From Hymenobacter negativus (GTDB lineage Bacteria; Bacteroidota; Bacteroidia; Cytophagales; Hymenobacteraceae): 64,000 nt of DNA. Shown in pieces: positions 8,499-16,504 of the stretch. The position numbers and the translations under genes were made by a program. The stretch is taken from NCBI RefSeq assembly GCF_016056375.1, contig NZ_JAEDAE010000012.1:62001-126000 (forward strand). The letters run 5' to 3'. The stretch's first letter is position 1. Every line of letters begins with the position of its first letter. Below the pieces are notes generated by a model. It did no database searches and was not told the origin of the DNA. It saw only the letters and a list, made by a program, of their open reading frames with translations.

Positions 8499-9191
8499 AT
8501 GCTCAACCAAACTGAATTCCGAAAATTTGCCGTGCACGGCCAGGGCCTCAACGGCCTGCGCGTTGACCAGTACATCTCCCACATAGAGGGACAAACCCGG
8601 CCCTACATCACCAACATGACCCGCTCGGTCATCGAAGAGCGACCCCAGAACTTTCGCGAAATCGACGTGTTTTCGCGCCTGATTATGGACCGCATCATCT
8701 TTCTGGGCCAGGCCGTCGACGACAACATCGCCAACATCATCAACGCCCAACTGCTGTTTCTGGAATCGGCCGATGCCCGCAAGGATATTCTGCTCTACAT
8801 CAACTCGCCGGGTGGCTCGGTGTACGCCGGGTTTGGGATGTACGATACCATGCAGTACGTCACGCCCGACGTGGCTACCATCTGCACCGGGCTGGCCGCC
8901 AGCATGGGGGCGTTTCTGCTGTGCGGCGGCGCTATTGGCAAACGCTCGGCCCTGCCCCACGCCCGCGTCATGATTCACCAGCCCAGCGGCGGCGTGCAGG
9001 GCCCATCGGCCGATATCGAAATCACGGCCCGCGAGGTCATCAAAATCCGCGAGGAACTCTACGGCATCTACGCCGAGCGCACCGGCAAAACCTACCAGCA
9101 AATCCACGCCGACTCCGACCGCGACTACTGGCTGCGCGCCGATGAGGCTAAGGAATACGGCCTGATTGACGAGGTGCTGACGAGAAGTTAG
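8499..9191 (+). CDS. clpP: ATP-dependent Clp protease proteolytic subunit
   Basis: Serine protease subunit of the ClpXP/ClpAP complex, 230 residues. The catalytic triad is visible: Ser135 in GLAASMGAF, His160 in RVMIHQPSGG and Asp209 in DSDRDYW. The oligomer and handle-helix regions (INSPGGSVYAGFGMYDTM; EITAREVIKIREELYGIYAE) are intact. The roughly 30-residue N-terminal leader before the conserved core is longer than in E. coli ClpP but usual for this phylum. No clpX or tig gene is adjacent in this window, so this copy may be a stand-alone paralogue. Confidence 0.96.
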   Translation: MLNQTEFRKFAVHGQGLNGLRVDQYISHIEGQTRPYITNMTRSVIEERPQNFREIDVFSRLIMDRIIFLGQAVDDNIANIINAQLLFLESADARKDILLYINSPGGSVYAGFGMYDTMQYVTPDVATICTGLAASMGAFLLCGGAIGKRSALPHARVMIHQPSGGVQGPSADIEITAREVIKIREELYGIYAERTGKTYQQIHADSDRDYWLRADEAKEYGLIDEVLTRS

Positions 9192-9277
9192 CAGGCCGTA
9201 TTACCCCGCGATTACCACCCCTCGCACCCAAAGCCCGTCCATTTACGTTCTTGGCGCAGCGTCAACGCTTCGCCCCC

Positions 9278-10261
9278 ATGCCCCACGACCACGACCACAG
9301 CGCCCCCGGCCACTCGCATGCCGGCCACCAGCACGCCGCTCCGCCGCCCGGCGGCGCGTTCAGTGCGGCCTTCGCCATTGGCATCGGCCTCAATCTGGCA
9401 TTTGTGATTGCCGAAACCATTGGCGGCTTTTGGGCCAATTCCAGCGCCCTGCTCTCTGATGCCGGCCACAACCTGAGCGACGTGCTCAGCCTGGCCCTGG
9501 CCTGGGGCGCGGCCTGGCTGGCGGGCCGGCCCGCTACGCGGCGCTACACCTTCGGCTACCGGGGCGCCACCATTCAGGCGGCGCTGCTCAATACAGCCCT
9601 GCTCTACGCCGCGCTGGGCTTCATTCTGTGGGAAACCATTGACCACCTGCGCCACCCCGAGCCCGTGAACGGCCGCTGGGTGATGCTGCTGGCCGGCATT
9701 GGCATCTTAATAAACGGCATCACCGCCCTGCTGTTTCGCAGCGGCCAAAAGGGCGACGTGAACGTGCGCGGCGCCTACCTGCACATGATGACCGATGCCC
9801 TGGTGAGCGTGGGCGTGGTGGCCGGCGGCGGCCTGGTGCTGCTCACCGGCTGGACCTGGCTCGACCCGGCCATCAGCTTCATTATCCTCGGCATCATCGC
9901 CTACAGCTCGTGGGGGCTGTTGCGCGACAGCCTGCGCCTGGGCCTGCAAGCTGTGCCCGACGGCATCGACCCCGAGGCCGTGCGCGCCTACTTACTGAAG
10001 CAGCCGCAGGTCGAATCCGTCCACGACCTGCACATCTGGAGCCTCAGTAGCGCCGGCCATGATGCCGCCCTTATGGCCCACCTCGTGCGCCCCGGCGGAG
10101 CCGATGCTACTTGGCTGAGTACCCTCACCCACGGCCTCGAAACCGAATTCAACATCCGCCACAGCACCGTGCAGGTGGAGGATGGGCCCCTGCCTGGCGG
10201 CTGCCACAGCCACTGCGAACTGGCCGCACCGGCCGAACCGGCGGCAGTACACGCCCACTAA
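9278..10261 (+). CDS. Cation diffusion facilitator (CzcD/ZitB-like zinc exporter)
   Basis: Inner-membrane metal/proton antiporter, 327 residues from the ATG at 9278; an in-frame TTG at 9251 is less likely. The N-terminus is His-rich (HDHDHSAPGHSHAGHQH), typical of zinc CDF proteins. Six membrane segments follow, with the transport-site residues His64 and Asp68 (DAGHNLSD) in TM2 and His169 and Asp173 (HMMTD) in TM5. The cytoplasmic C-terminal domain contains HDLHIWSLSS. A second His/Cys-containing tail (CHSHCELAAPAEPAAVHAH) ends the protein. Specificity for Zn2+ over Cd2+ or Co2+ is inferred from the family. The MFS gene 57 bp downstream has its own promoter-like element. Confidence 0.93.
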   Translation: MPHDHDHSAPGHSHAGHQHAAPPPGGAFSAAFAIGIGLNLAFVIAETIGGFWANSSALLSDAGHNLSDVLSLALAWGAAWLAGRPATRRYTFGYRGATIQAALLNTALLYAALGFILWETIDHLRHPEPVNGRWVMLLAGIGILINGITALLFRSGQKGDVNVRGAYLHMMTDALVSVGVVAGGGLVLLTGWTWLDPAISFIILGIIAYSSWGLLRDSLRLGLQAVPDGIDPEAVRAYLLKQPQVESVHDLHIWSLSSAGHDAALMAHLVRPGGADATWLSTLTHGLETEFNIRHSTVQVEDGPLPGGCHSHCELAAPAEPAAVHAH

Positions 10262-10285
10262 TACCTTGGCGAACCCGCTTCCGGC

Positions 10286-10315
10286 TTGTGCCACCACAAG
10301 TTGGTGCTACATTTC
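10286..10315 (+). promoter_or_regulatory. Bacteroidota-type promoter for the MFS gene
   Basis: TTG at 10286-10288 is separated by 19 bp from TACATTTC at 10308-10315, one mismatch from the -7 consensus TAnnTTTG. The ATG of the MFS gene lies only 4 bp after the -7 box, so the transcript would be leaderless or nearly so. Confidence 0.5.
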
Positions 10316-10318
10316 GCC

Positions 10319-11557
10319 ATGCAAGTTTCCCACCCCACTAAATCCACCGTTCTCACCGCTGCCGTCATTGTGGCCGCGCTGGGCTATTTCGTCGACATTT
10401 ACGACCTGATTCTGTTCAGCATCGTGCGTGTCAAAAGCCTCAATGACCTTGGCATCATCGACAAAGCCGCCGTTACGGACCGGGGCTTGTTCCTGATAAA
10501 CATGCAGATGGGCGGCATGCTGCTCGGCGGCATTCTCTGGGGCATTCTGGGCGATAAAAAGGGCCGGCTCTCGGTACTGTTCGGCTCCATCCTGCTCTAT
10601 TCGCTGGCCAACATTGCCAACGGCTTCGTCCAGACCATCGACCAATACGCCTGGCTGCGCCTGATAGCCGGTATCGGACTGGCCGGCGAGCTGGGCGCGG
10701 GCATCACCCTCGTGAGTGAAAGCCTACCCAAAGAAAAACGTGGCTACGGCACCATGATAGTGGCCACCGTGGGCGTAAGCGGGGCCATGCTGGGTTACTG
10801 GGTGGGCGAAAAGCTGGGCTGGCGCAATGCTTATTTCGTGGGCGGCGGGCTGGGTCTAGCCCTGCTGCTGCTGCGCGTGAGCGTGTTCGAGTCGGGCATG
10901 TTCCAGCAGGTACAGGCCCAGGCCGAGGTGTCGCGCGGCAATTTCCTGAGCTTGTTCACCCATCCGGTGCGGCTGGGCAAATACCTGCGCGTGCTCCTGA
11001 TTGGGGTGCCGCTGTGGTTTGTAGTGGGCATCCTGGTGACGCTGGCGCCGGAGTTTGGGCGGGCGCTGGGCCTCACGGGCGAGGTTACGGCCGGGCTGGC
11101 GGTGTTCTGGTGCTACTTCGGGCTGGTGTTTGGCGATTTTATCAGCGGGGCGCTGAGCCAGGTGTGGCACTCGCGCAACAAGGCGTTGCAGGTGTTTCTG
11201 GTATTTTGCGCCACGCTGGTGGCAGTGTATTTATTCGGAATTAAAGGGGCTTCGCCGGCGGTTTTCTATGGTGTATGCTTCGTACTGGGCGTGTCGGTGG
11301 GCTTCTGGGCCCTGTTTGTGACGGTGGCCGCCGAGCAGTTCGGCACCAATCTGCGGGCTACAGTGGCCACCACCGCCCCCAACTTTGCGCGCGGCGCGGT
11401 GGTGGGCCTGGTGCCCGCTTTCAAGTACCTGAGCGGGGCGTTGGGCTTCGTGCCAGGCGCGGCGGTGCTGGGCGGCCTCTCGCTGCTGGTGGCCTTCTGG
11501 GCCGTGAGCACCCTGCCCGAGAGCTACGGCAAGGACCTCGACTACGTGGAAGAATAG
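10319..11557 (+). CDS. MFS transporter (metabolite:H+ symporter-like)
   Basis: Major facilitator, 412 residues from the ATG at 10319; an upstream in-frame TTG at 10286 lies inside the promoter. Twelve hydrophobic segments can be followed. Motif A between TM2 and TM3 reads GILGDKKGRLS, and TM1 holds the acidic GYFVDIYDLILF signature of sugar/organic-acid:H+ symporters. The TM4 segment LAGELGAGITLVSESLPKEKRG is also family-typical. The substrate cannot be told from sequence. It lies downstream of the CDF exporter with 57 bp between and faces a convergent gene at 11595. Confidence 0.9.
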   Translation: MQVSHPTKSTVLTAAVIVAALGYFVDIYDLILFSIVRVKSLNDLGIIDKAAVTDRGLFLINMQMGGMLLGGILWGILGDKKGRLSVLFGSILLYSLANIANGFVQTIDQYAWLRLIAGIGLAGELGAGITLVSESLPKEKRGYGTMIVATVGVSGAMLGYWVGEKLGWRNAYFVGGGLGLALLLLRVSVFESGMFQQVQAQAEVSRGNFLSLFTHPVRLGKYLRVLLIGVPLWFVVGILVTLAPEFGRALGLTGEVTAGLAVFWCYFGLVFGDFISGALSQVWHSRNKALQVFLVFCATLVAVYLFGIKGASPAVFYGVCFVLGVSVGFWALFVTVAAEQFGTNLRATVATTAPNFARGAVVGLVPAFKYLSGALGFVPGAAVLGGLSLLVAFWAVSTLPESYGKDLDYVEE

Positions 11558-11594
11558 CCTGCGCAGCAGGCGGCGCGGCGCACTCCGGACGGAC

Positions 11595-14126
11595 CTACTT
11601 CGGGGCTTCCACCTGAAACTGGCCTGTGGTGCGCACCGGTTCCCCTTGCTGCGTCAGCCCTTCCGTCACGATGCGGAAGCTGCCCGCCTTTTCGGCACTC
11701 ACAAAGGTCACGGTAGCCGTGCCGGTGGCGCCGGTGCGCACCCCGGCGTTCCAGTAGAGCGTGGCGCTGCTGCGCCCGTCGGTGGGGGCTTCGGCGCCCG
11801 TGGCGGGGCGGTAAAACTCGCGTACCCGCTGCAGGCGCGGCGGCGCGTACAGCGGCGGGCGCGTGGTGGGGGCGGGTTCGGCCCCGGCCACGTAGTTGGG
11901 GTTGCCGTGTTTGGTCAGAAAGGACAGGGCCCCGGCCCCGCCCCGCTCGCCAAAAATGGCCGCCGACCCCGGCCGCAGCACCTCCACGGCCTCAAAGTCG
12001 ACGATGGGCACGGTGGCCAGCATACTAGGGCTCACGGGCACCCCGTCGAGCAGCAGCAGCGGCAAGCCCGCCGCCTCGCTGACGGGCTCGGTCGCCACCG
12101 GCTGGCGCGAGCGTCCGGCGGCACTAGCCGCGCCCGAAGCGGCCTGCAGCGCCGGGCCCAGGTGGGTTTGCTCGGCGCCGCTCTGGCCGCGCATGGTAAT
12201 GCGCACGTTGCCCTGGCTACCGGTCACGCTGAGGCCCGAGACCCGGCCTTGCAGTATTTGCAACACGTTTTGATAAGTGGCAATGCCCGGTATGTCTTTG
12301 GTCAGAATGGTGACGTCGGGGCGGCTGTAGATGCGGCGGTTGTCAGTTAGCGGCGCCTGCGGGGCGCGCTGCTTCACCTGCACCTCGCCCAACAGGATAC
12401 TCCGGCCCTGGTAGGCCGCCACTTGCTTCTGAATAGCGGCAAAACCCGGTCCGGCACTGTCGGCAGCCCAGGGCCACGGCGTCCGGTCCGCGGCCGAAAT
12501 GGCCAGCGTATTGTCGTCGAGTAGCACTTGCGGGTGCCGGGTGCCCTTGACGGGCTGGGCCACCACGCGCACGGCCGCCGAGTCCTGCCCCGAAAAGCCG
12601 GTAAACATAAAGCGGCCCTGCCCGTCGGCCTGCACTTCGTGCACCTGCAAGGGCTGCAAGCGGGTGAGGCTGACGATGGCACCGGGCACCGGCGCAAGGT
12701 GCTTGTCCACGACGCGGCCGCCAAGGCTGGGCCCCAGCTCGCGCGGGTAGCTTGTTTCCGGCCACTGGTTGGCCAGCACTTCCTTCCACACGAAGCGCCG
12801 CCAGCCCTGGGTGAGCAGTAAGTCGTCGAGGGCGCGGCCGACAGCCGCGGTGCGGGCCGCGAAGTAATACCCGGGCTGCTCCACCGGCCCCGGCAGGTCG
12901 GCCGTGAGCAGTAGCGCGGTGCGAATATCCGGGCCGTGCGCTAGCGTGGGGGCCGCCGCGTCGGTCACGGCCAGGGCGAAGTTGCCGGCCAGCGGCCGCC
13001 CAGCCGCATCTTGGGCCGATACCTGCAGCGTTACTTTTTCGTGCGGGGCGTACGCGGCTTTGTCCGGCTGCACGCGCAGCCGGACACCGGGGCCAGGGTC
13101 GTGAAAGCTCAGCCGCTCGCAACGGGCCACCTGCTGTCCGTCGAACAGGGTGACGTGCAAAATACCGGCCGGCAGGTTCTTCTTAGGCACGGCCAGCTCC
13201 AGCGGCCGGCCCTCGCTCACCTCGGCCTGCCCCGCATAAGCCAGGGTGTTCTGGACATGGGCGGCCAGGGCCACGCGCTCGGTCGCGGCCTCGCCCGAGC
13301 CGGCCATGCGGCGCACCAGCACCAGAAAAGCATCGGGCCGCTCCTGCACCTGCAGGGTAAGCCCGGCCGGCTGGGCCGCGGGCAGCGGGTACGTGGCCTC
13401 CGGCCCGCCGGAAAAGCGGAGGCGGGCCGTGTAGCGCCGGCCGGGCGCGGGCTGCAACTCGAAGCGGCCCATACCCAGGTGCTGGCTGCGCAACTGGGCC
13501 ACCACCGTGCCCTGCTCGTCCTGCACCGTGCCCTGCACCCCAATGCCCCGGCCGGCGGCATCGGTGGCCTTGAAGGCGACGGTGCTCGGCAGCCCCGCCA
13601 CCAACTCGCCGCCTTCGGGGAAAAACTGCACCGCGCCGGCCGTAGCCGGCGGCTTCTTTTCCGGGGCCCGAGCCCCAGACCCCGAGGCGGCCACCACCGG
13701 CACCACGCGGCTGAAGAGGTAGTTGGGCGTGTTGCGCATCCAGCTGGTGTAGGCGCGGAGCGTGTAGAGGCCTTCGGGCAGGTTAGGCGGGAGCGGCAAG
13801 CTGCCCGGGGCGCCGCCGTCCTGCACGGCTAGGGCGTGGTGCAGGAGCAGCTTCTGGTCGGGCCCGACGACGTCAACGTAAAGCACCCGGCTGAGGCTGT
13901 CCGGCAGCAGGGGCGCGGCACCGGTCACGTAGCCCTTGCACCAGATGGTTTCGCCGGCGGCGTAAGCGTCGCGGTCGAGCTGCAGGTACACTTTCTCCGG
14001 GGTGGTGAGGGCGTAGAAACGCCGCAGCTGCTGCGCGAGTCGCGGCCCGAAATCATCGGTCGGCCATTGAAAAGCTGCGAGTGCGGCCGGTGCAGCCACC
14101 GCCAGGAATAAGCGCCAAAGTTTCAT
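11595..14126 (-). CDS. Exported MG2-like/TonB-plug domain protein without a barrel
   Basis: 843-residue envelope protein. The ATG at 14126 gives a proper signal peptide (MKLWRLFLAVAAPAALAAF); upstream in-frame codons give no such peptide. An N-terminal macroglobulin-like (MG2) motif follows: EKVYLQLDRDAYAAGETIWC. There are several beta-sandwich domains, a carboxypeptidase-regulatory-like module (GGRVVDKHLAPVPGAIVSL), and near the C-terminus a TonB-receptor plug (LQGRVSGLSVTG, LLLLDGVPVSPS, VEVLRPGSAAIFGERGG). No beta-barrel follows. Such proteins are common in Bacteroidota; their role is unknown, perhaps docking with SusC-like partners. It ends convergently with the MFS gene, 37 bp away. Confidence 0.88.
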   Translation of the reverse strand: MKLWRLFLAVAAPAALAAFQWPTDDFGPRLAQQLRRFYALTTPEKVYLQLDRDAYAAGETIWCKGYVTGAAPLLPDSLSRVLYVDVVGPDQKLLLHHALAVQDGGAPGSLPLPPNLPEGLYTLRAYTSWMRNTPNYLFSRVVPVVAASGSGARAPEKKPPATAGAVQFFPEGGELVAGLPSTVAFKATDAAGRGIGVQGTVQDEQGTVVAQLRSQHLGMGRFELQPAPGRRYTARLRFSGGPEATYPLPAAQPAGLTLQVQERPDAFLVLVRRMAGSGEAATERVALAAHVQNTLAYAGQAEVSEGRPLELAVPKKNLPAGILHVTLFDGQQVARCERLSFHDPGPGVRLRVQPDKAAYAPHEKVTLQVSAQDAAGRPLAGNFALAVTDAAAPTLAHGPDIRTALLLTADLPGPVEQPGYYFAARTAAVGRALDDLLLTQGWRRFVWKEVLANQWPETSYPRELGPSLGGRVVDKHLAPVPGAIVSLTRLQPLQVHEVQADGQGRFMFTGFSGQDSAAVRVVAQPVKGTRHPQVLLDDNTLAISAADRTPWPWAADSAGPGFAAIQKQVAAYQGRSILLGEVQVKQRAPQAPLTDNRRIYSRPDVTILTKDIPGIATYQNVLQILQGRVSGLSVTGSQGNVRITMRGQSGAEQTHLGPALQAASGAASAAGRSRQPVATEPVSEAAGLPLLLLDGVPVSPSMLATVPIVDFEAVEVLRPGSAAIFGERGGAGALSFLTKHGNPNYVAGAEPAPTTRPPLYAPPRLQRVREFYRPATGAEAPTDGRSSATLYWNAGVRTGATGTATVTFVSAEKAGSFRIVTEGLTQQGEPVRTTGQFQVEAPK

Positions 14127-14428
14127 AAATAGAGCAGAAAATGTGGGGGCAGTCACAAGTATAACGGGTATTATGCGGTGCGCCCCGGCCCTGGTGTCGT
14201 CGGCCTGGGTAGCCGCGGCCGCACCGCAAGTATTTTTTCTACAGGAATCCTGCTTGATTTTATTTTTGATACCGCCTTGTATCGCGGCCATCAGCCACCG
14301 CTGGCGCCACGCCAATACCTGGGCCACGCGAAAGAATAAACCTGATGTAAGCCAGCAAACAACCACCTTCGGCGGGCGCGTTGCGTTTGAAGAAACACCC
14401 CACCGTTGGCGGGCCGTAATCCCTTGCC
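14127..14428. other. 302-bp intergenic stretch between divergent genes
   Basis: It separates the minus-strand plug protein (start 14126) and the plus-strand small coiled-coil gene (start 14429). A weak -7-like box TATACTTG on the minus strand at 14161-14154 could serve the plug protein. No repeat, RNA or further credible gene was seen. Confidence 0.4.
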
Positions 14429-14800
14429 ATGAACAAACTCCTTTTTGGCGCGGCCATCTTCACGGCCTCCGCCCTTTCGGCCCACGCTCAAACCACTCCC
14501 GCCATCACGCCGGCCTCGGCAGACCCAGCGTGCGGCCGATGCCAAAGCCACTTACGACGCCTAGAAGCAGCAAAGCAACAACAGCGACCAAGCCGTGCGC
14601 GACAGCAAAAACCAGCTAAAAGAAACCGCCAACCAGCAAAAGACCTGAAAAAGCAGTTGCACGAGCAGCGCGACGCCGAAAAAGCCCAAACAACCCAGCT
14701 TAAAGAGCAGCGCGACGTCGCCGCCGAAGCCAAGAAAGAGGAGCGCGACGCCCGCGACATGGCCAAGGCCGCAAAGAAACGCGCCAAGGAAATGAAATAA
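14429..14800 (+). CDS. Small exported Lys/Gln-rich coiled-coil protein, possibly frame-damaged
   Basis: 123 residues with a clean signal peptide (MNKLLFGAAIFTASALSAHA, cleavage near AQ) and a charged helical C-terminal half (KKQLHEQRDAEK, then EAKKEERDARDMAKAAKKRAKEMK). The middle (residues about 34-72) is Arg/Gln/Pro-rich and unlike either end. In another frame over 14529-14645 the DNA reads RAADAKATYDA, a TAG at 14562, then KQQSNNSDQAVRDSKNQLKE, which resembles the alternating A/K/D helical pattern of the ends much better. This suggests two compensating frameshifts in a helical periplasmic protein, or a decaying gene. Function unknown. Confidence 0.6.
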   Translation: MNKLLFGAAIFTASALSAHAQTTPAITPASADPACGRCQSHLRRLEAAKQQQRPSRARQQKPAKRNRQPAKDLKKQLHEQRDAEKAQTTQLKEQRDVAAEAKKEERDARDMAKAAKKRAKEMK

Positions 14801-14831
14801 CGAAGCAGCCTATCCGTCGTATTCAGTAAAG

Positions 14832-14855
14832 CTCCGGCCCCGGCCGGAGTTTTTT
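14832..14855 (+). terminator. Rho-independent terminator after the coiled-coil gene
   Basis: Stem CTCCGGCC/GGCCGGAG with a two-base loop, followed by six T. It closes the 14429 gene and precedes the DUF6526-like gene. Confidence 0.85.
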
Positions 14856-14910
14856 ATTGCCCGCTTGCCGGTCTCTGCTCCTACTTTCGTCCCCATTTCC
14901 CAATACCCGC

Positions 14911-15357
14911 ATGGCCACACCTACCAAAAACACCACCATGTACTACCCGTGGCACCACTTCGTGCTGCTGCCGTTGGCATTCCTCATGGCTGGTTACGCC
15001 ATCACTCGCTACACCAAAGTAGCCGGCGACGACGACCAGACAGCCCGGCTTTGGTTCACGGTGGCCGCACTGGCCGTTATTGGCCTGGGTGTGCTCCTGA
15101 TGCTGCGCCAGCACTACGCCCTGCAATTGCAGGACCGCATCTGCCGGCTCGAAGTGCGTCAGCGCTACTTTGAGGTGAGTGGCCAACGCTTCGCGCCGCT
15201 CGAAAAGCAGCTTAGCCTCGCCCAAATCCTGAGCTTGCGCCTGGCCGGTGACGCCGAACTGCCGGCCCTGGCCCAGGCCGCCGCAACCTCCAACCTTTCG
15301 CCAAAAGACATCCAGGCCCGTATTACCGATTTTCAGTTCGACACCATGCGCGTCTGA
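14911..15357 (+). CDS. DUF6526-like two-helix membrane protein
   Basis: 148 residues from the ATG at 14911; an in-frame upstream extension to 14857 overlaps the preceding terminator and was not used. After MATPTKNTTMYYPWHH there are two membrane helices (FVLLPLAFLMAGYAIT near 17-32; FTVAALAVIGLGVLLML near 49-65). A soluble helical C-terminal part follows (RICRLEVRQRYFEV, LSLAQILSLRLAGDAELPAL, SPKDIQARITDFQFDTMRV). This architecture matches the DUF6526 family of Bacteroidota. No function is known. It ends next to the repeat block at 15359 that precedes the DUF4286 gene. Confidence 0.8.
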   Translation: MATPTKNTTMYYPWHHFVLLPLAFLMAGYAITRYTKVAGDDDQTARLWFTVAALAVIGLGVLLMLRQHYALQLQDRICRLEVRQRYFEVSGQRFAPLEKQLSLAQILSLRLAGDAELPALAQAAATSNLSPKDIQARITDFQFDTMRV

Positions 15358-15358
15358 T

Positions 15359-15456
15359 TTAGTGGATTGGCGGAGTAGTGGAATGGAGGATTTTGCCTAA
15401 TCGGTCCCGTCATTTCAGGAAACCACCAATCCACCAACCCACCAATCCACCAACCC
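15359..15456. repeat. Imperfect inverted repeat with 16-bp tandem duplication
   Basis: The left part (TAGTGGATTGGCGG...) is roughly complementary to the right part. The right part holds two perfect 16-bp units, CCACCAATCCACCAAC, at 15423-15438 and 15439-15454. It sits exactly between the DUF6526-like stop codon and the start of the DUF4286 gene. It looks like one of the interspersed intergenic repeats of this genome rather than a CRISPR, as there are only two units and no spacers. Confidence 0.7.
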
Positions 15457-15460
15457 GCAT

Positions 15461-15763
15461 ATGATTCTCTACAACGTCACCAGCAGCATCGAGCCCAGCG
15501 CCGCCGAGGACTGGCTGGACTACATGCGCTCCACCCACATACCCGAGGTGATGGAGACCGGCTTTTTCATCAAGAGCCAGCTCTGCCGCTTGCTCAACGA
15601 GGAAGAAGGCGGCATTACCTACGCCGCCCAGTACTACTGCCTTAGCCTGGAACAACTGGAAGAATATCAGGCCATCTGCGCTCCTTCCCTACGCGCCGAT
15701 ATGGAAAAACACTTCGCCGGCAAGTACGTCTCGTTTCGGACCGTGCTGGAAGTGGTGGAGTAA
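15461..15763 (+). CDS. DUF4286 family protein
   Basis: 100-residue soluble protein. The sequence MILYNVTSSIEPSAAEDWLD, then RSTHIPEVMETGFF, and the C-terminal YVSFRTVLEVVE are the signature of DUF4286, a small ferredoxin-like-fold family widespread in Bacteroidota. The ATG lies 5 bp after the repeat block at 15359-15456, so its natural promoter region has probably been displaced or is supplied by the repeat. A terminator-like repeat follows at 15785. Function unknown. Confidence 0.9.
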   Translation: MILYNVTSSIEPSAAEDWLDYMRSTHIPEVMETGFFIKSQLCRLLNEEEGGITYAAQYYCLSLEQLEEYQAICAPSLRADMEKHFAGKYVSFRTVLEVVE

Positions 15764-15784
15764 AGCCTTCCACTGCCTTTATCG

Positions 15785-15828
15785 AGAACGTCGTGCCGAG
15801 CCTAGGCTAAGCATGACGTTCTTTTTTA
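15785..15828 (+). terminator. Terminator-like hairpin of the AACGTCATGC repeat family
   Basis: Arms AGAACGTCGTGC (15785-15796) and GCATGACGTTCT (15811-15822) pair with one mismatch and are followed by TTTTTAT, so the repeat can end transcription of the DUF4286 gene. The same arms occur in the longer copy at 59800-59863, so this is an interspersed repeat that may have been recruited as a terminator. Confidence 0.75.
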
Positions 15829-15879
15829 TCCCCCTACCAATAAGCCGCAGCCCACCAGCCGGGCACGAAATCGCCGCCT

Positions 15880-15897
15880 GTGCTGTTTAAACAGCAC
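15880..15897. promoter_or_regulatory. Perfect 18-bp palindrome before esterase gene
   Basis: GTGCTGTTT/AAACAGCAC is a perfect dyad ending 3 bp upstream of the esterase ATG (15901). A repressor bound here would block transcription or translation start. No candidate regulator gene is adjacent. An alternative reading is that the GTG at 15880 is the true start, which would put the palindrome inside the coding region. Confidence 0.45.
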
Positions 15898-15900
15898 TAT

Positions 15901-16491
15901 ATGAAAAACATCATTTTCTTCGGCGACAGCCTCACCGCCGGCCACGGCCTGCCCGCGGCCAATAGCTTTCCCAGCCTCCTTCAGCAGCGGCTCGATGCGC
16001 AGTCGTTTCCTTATAAAGCCTACAACTACGGCGTGAGCGGCGAAACCAGCGCCGGTGGCCGCCAGCGCCTGGCCGCCGTGCTGGCCCGCCACCCCATCGA
16101 TGTATTTGTGCTGGCCCTTGGGGCCAACGACGGTATCCGAGGCATTCCCGTGCGCGAAACCACCCAGAACCTGCAGTTCATCATCGACGCCGTGCGGCGG
16201 CAATATCCTAAAGCGCAAATTGTGCTGGCCGGCCTGGAGTTTCCCTTCGACCTTGGCCCGCTCGGCGGCCACCGCCTGGCCCACTACGCTACTGAATTCA
16301 AAGCCCTGTTTCGGACCTTGGCCGATAAAAACTCGCTGCCCTTCGTGCCCTTTCTTTTACAAGGCGTACTGGGCCGCCGCGAGCTGAACCTGGCCGACGG
16401 CGTGCACCCCAACGCGGCCGGGCAGAAAATCCTGGCCGAGAACGTATGGCAGGTGCTCGGGCCACTGCTGCAGCAGCCGGTCAGCTCGTAG
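15901..16491 (+). CDS. SGNH-hydrolase arylesterase (TesA-like)
   Basis: 196-residue GDSL/SGNH esterase from the ATG at 15901. Block I is FFGDSLTAG with nucleophile Ser10. Block III is GANDG (Asn76) and block V is DGVHPN (Asp166, His169). GVSGETSAGG provides the oxyanion Gly. The length and the DLGPLGG insertion match TesA/arylesterase proteins. No signal peptide is present, unlike E. coli TesA, so the enzyme should be cytosolic. Substrates of the family are acyl-CoA, aryl esters and lysophospholipids; the real one is unknown. The gene ends 13 bp from the convergent DUF72 gene. Confidence 0.92.
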   Translation: MKNIIFFGDSLTAGHGLPAANSFPSLLQQRLDAQSFPYKAYNYGVSGETSAGGRQRLAAVLARHPIDVFVLALGANDGIRGIPVRETTQNLQFIIDAVRRQYPKAQIVLAGLEFPFDLGPLGGHRLAHYATEFKALFRTLADKNSLPFVPFLLQGVLGRRELNLADGVHPNAAGQKILAENVWQVLGPLLQQPVSS

Positions 16492-16504
16492 CTGCTGAAA
16501 ATTG

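Noticed and set aside
15423..15454. Possible mini CRISPR array (two 16-bp repeats)
   Set aside because: Only two contiguous units, no spacers, no cas genes; better explained as a tandem duplication in an interspersed repeat.
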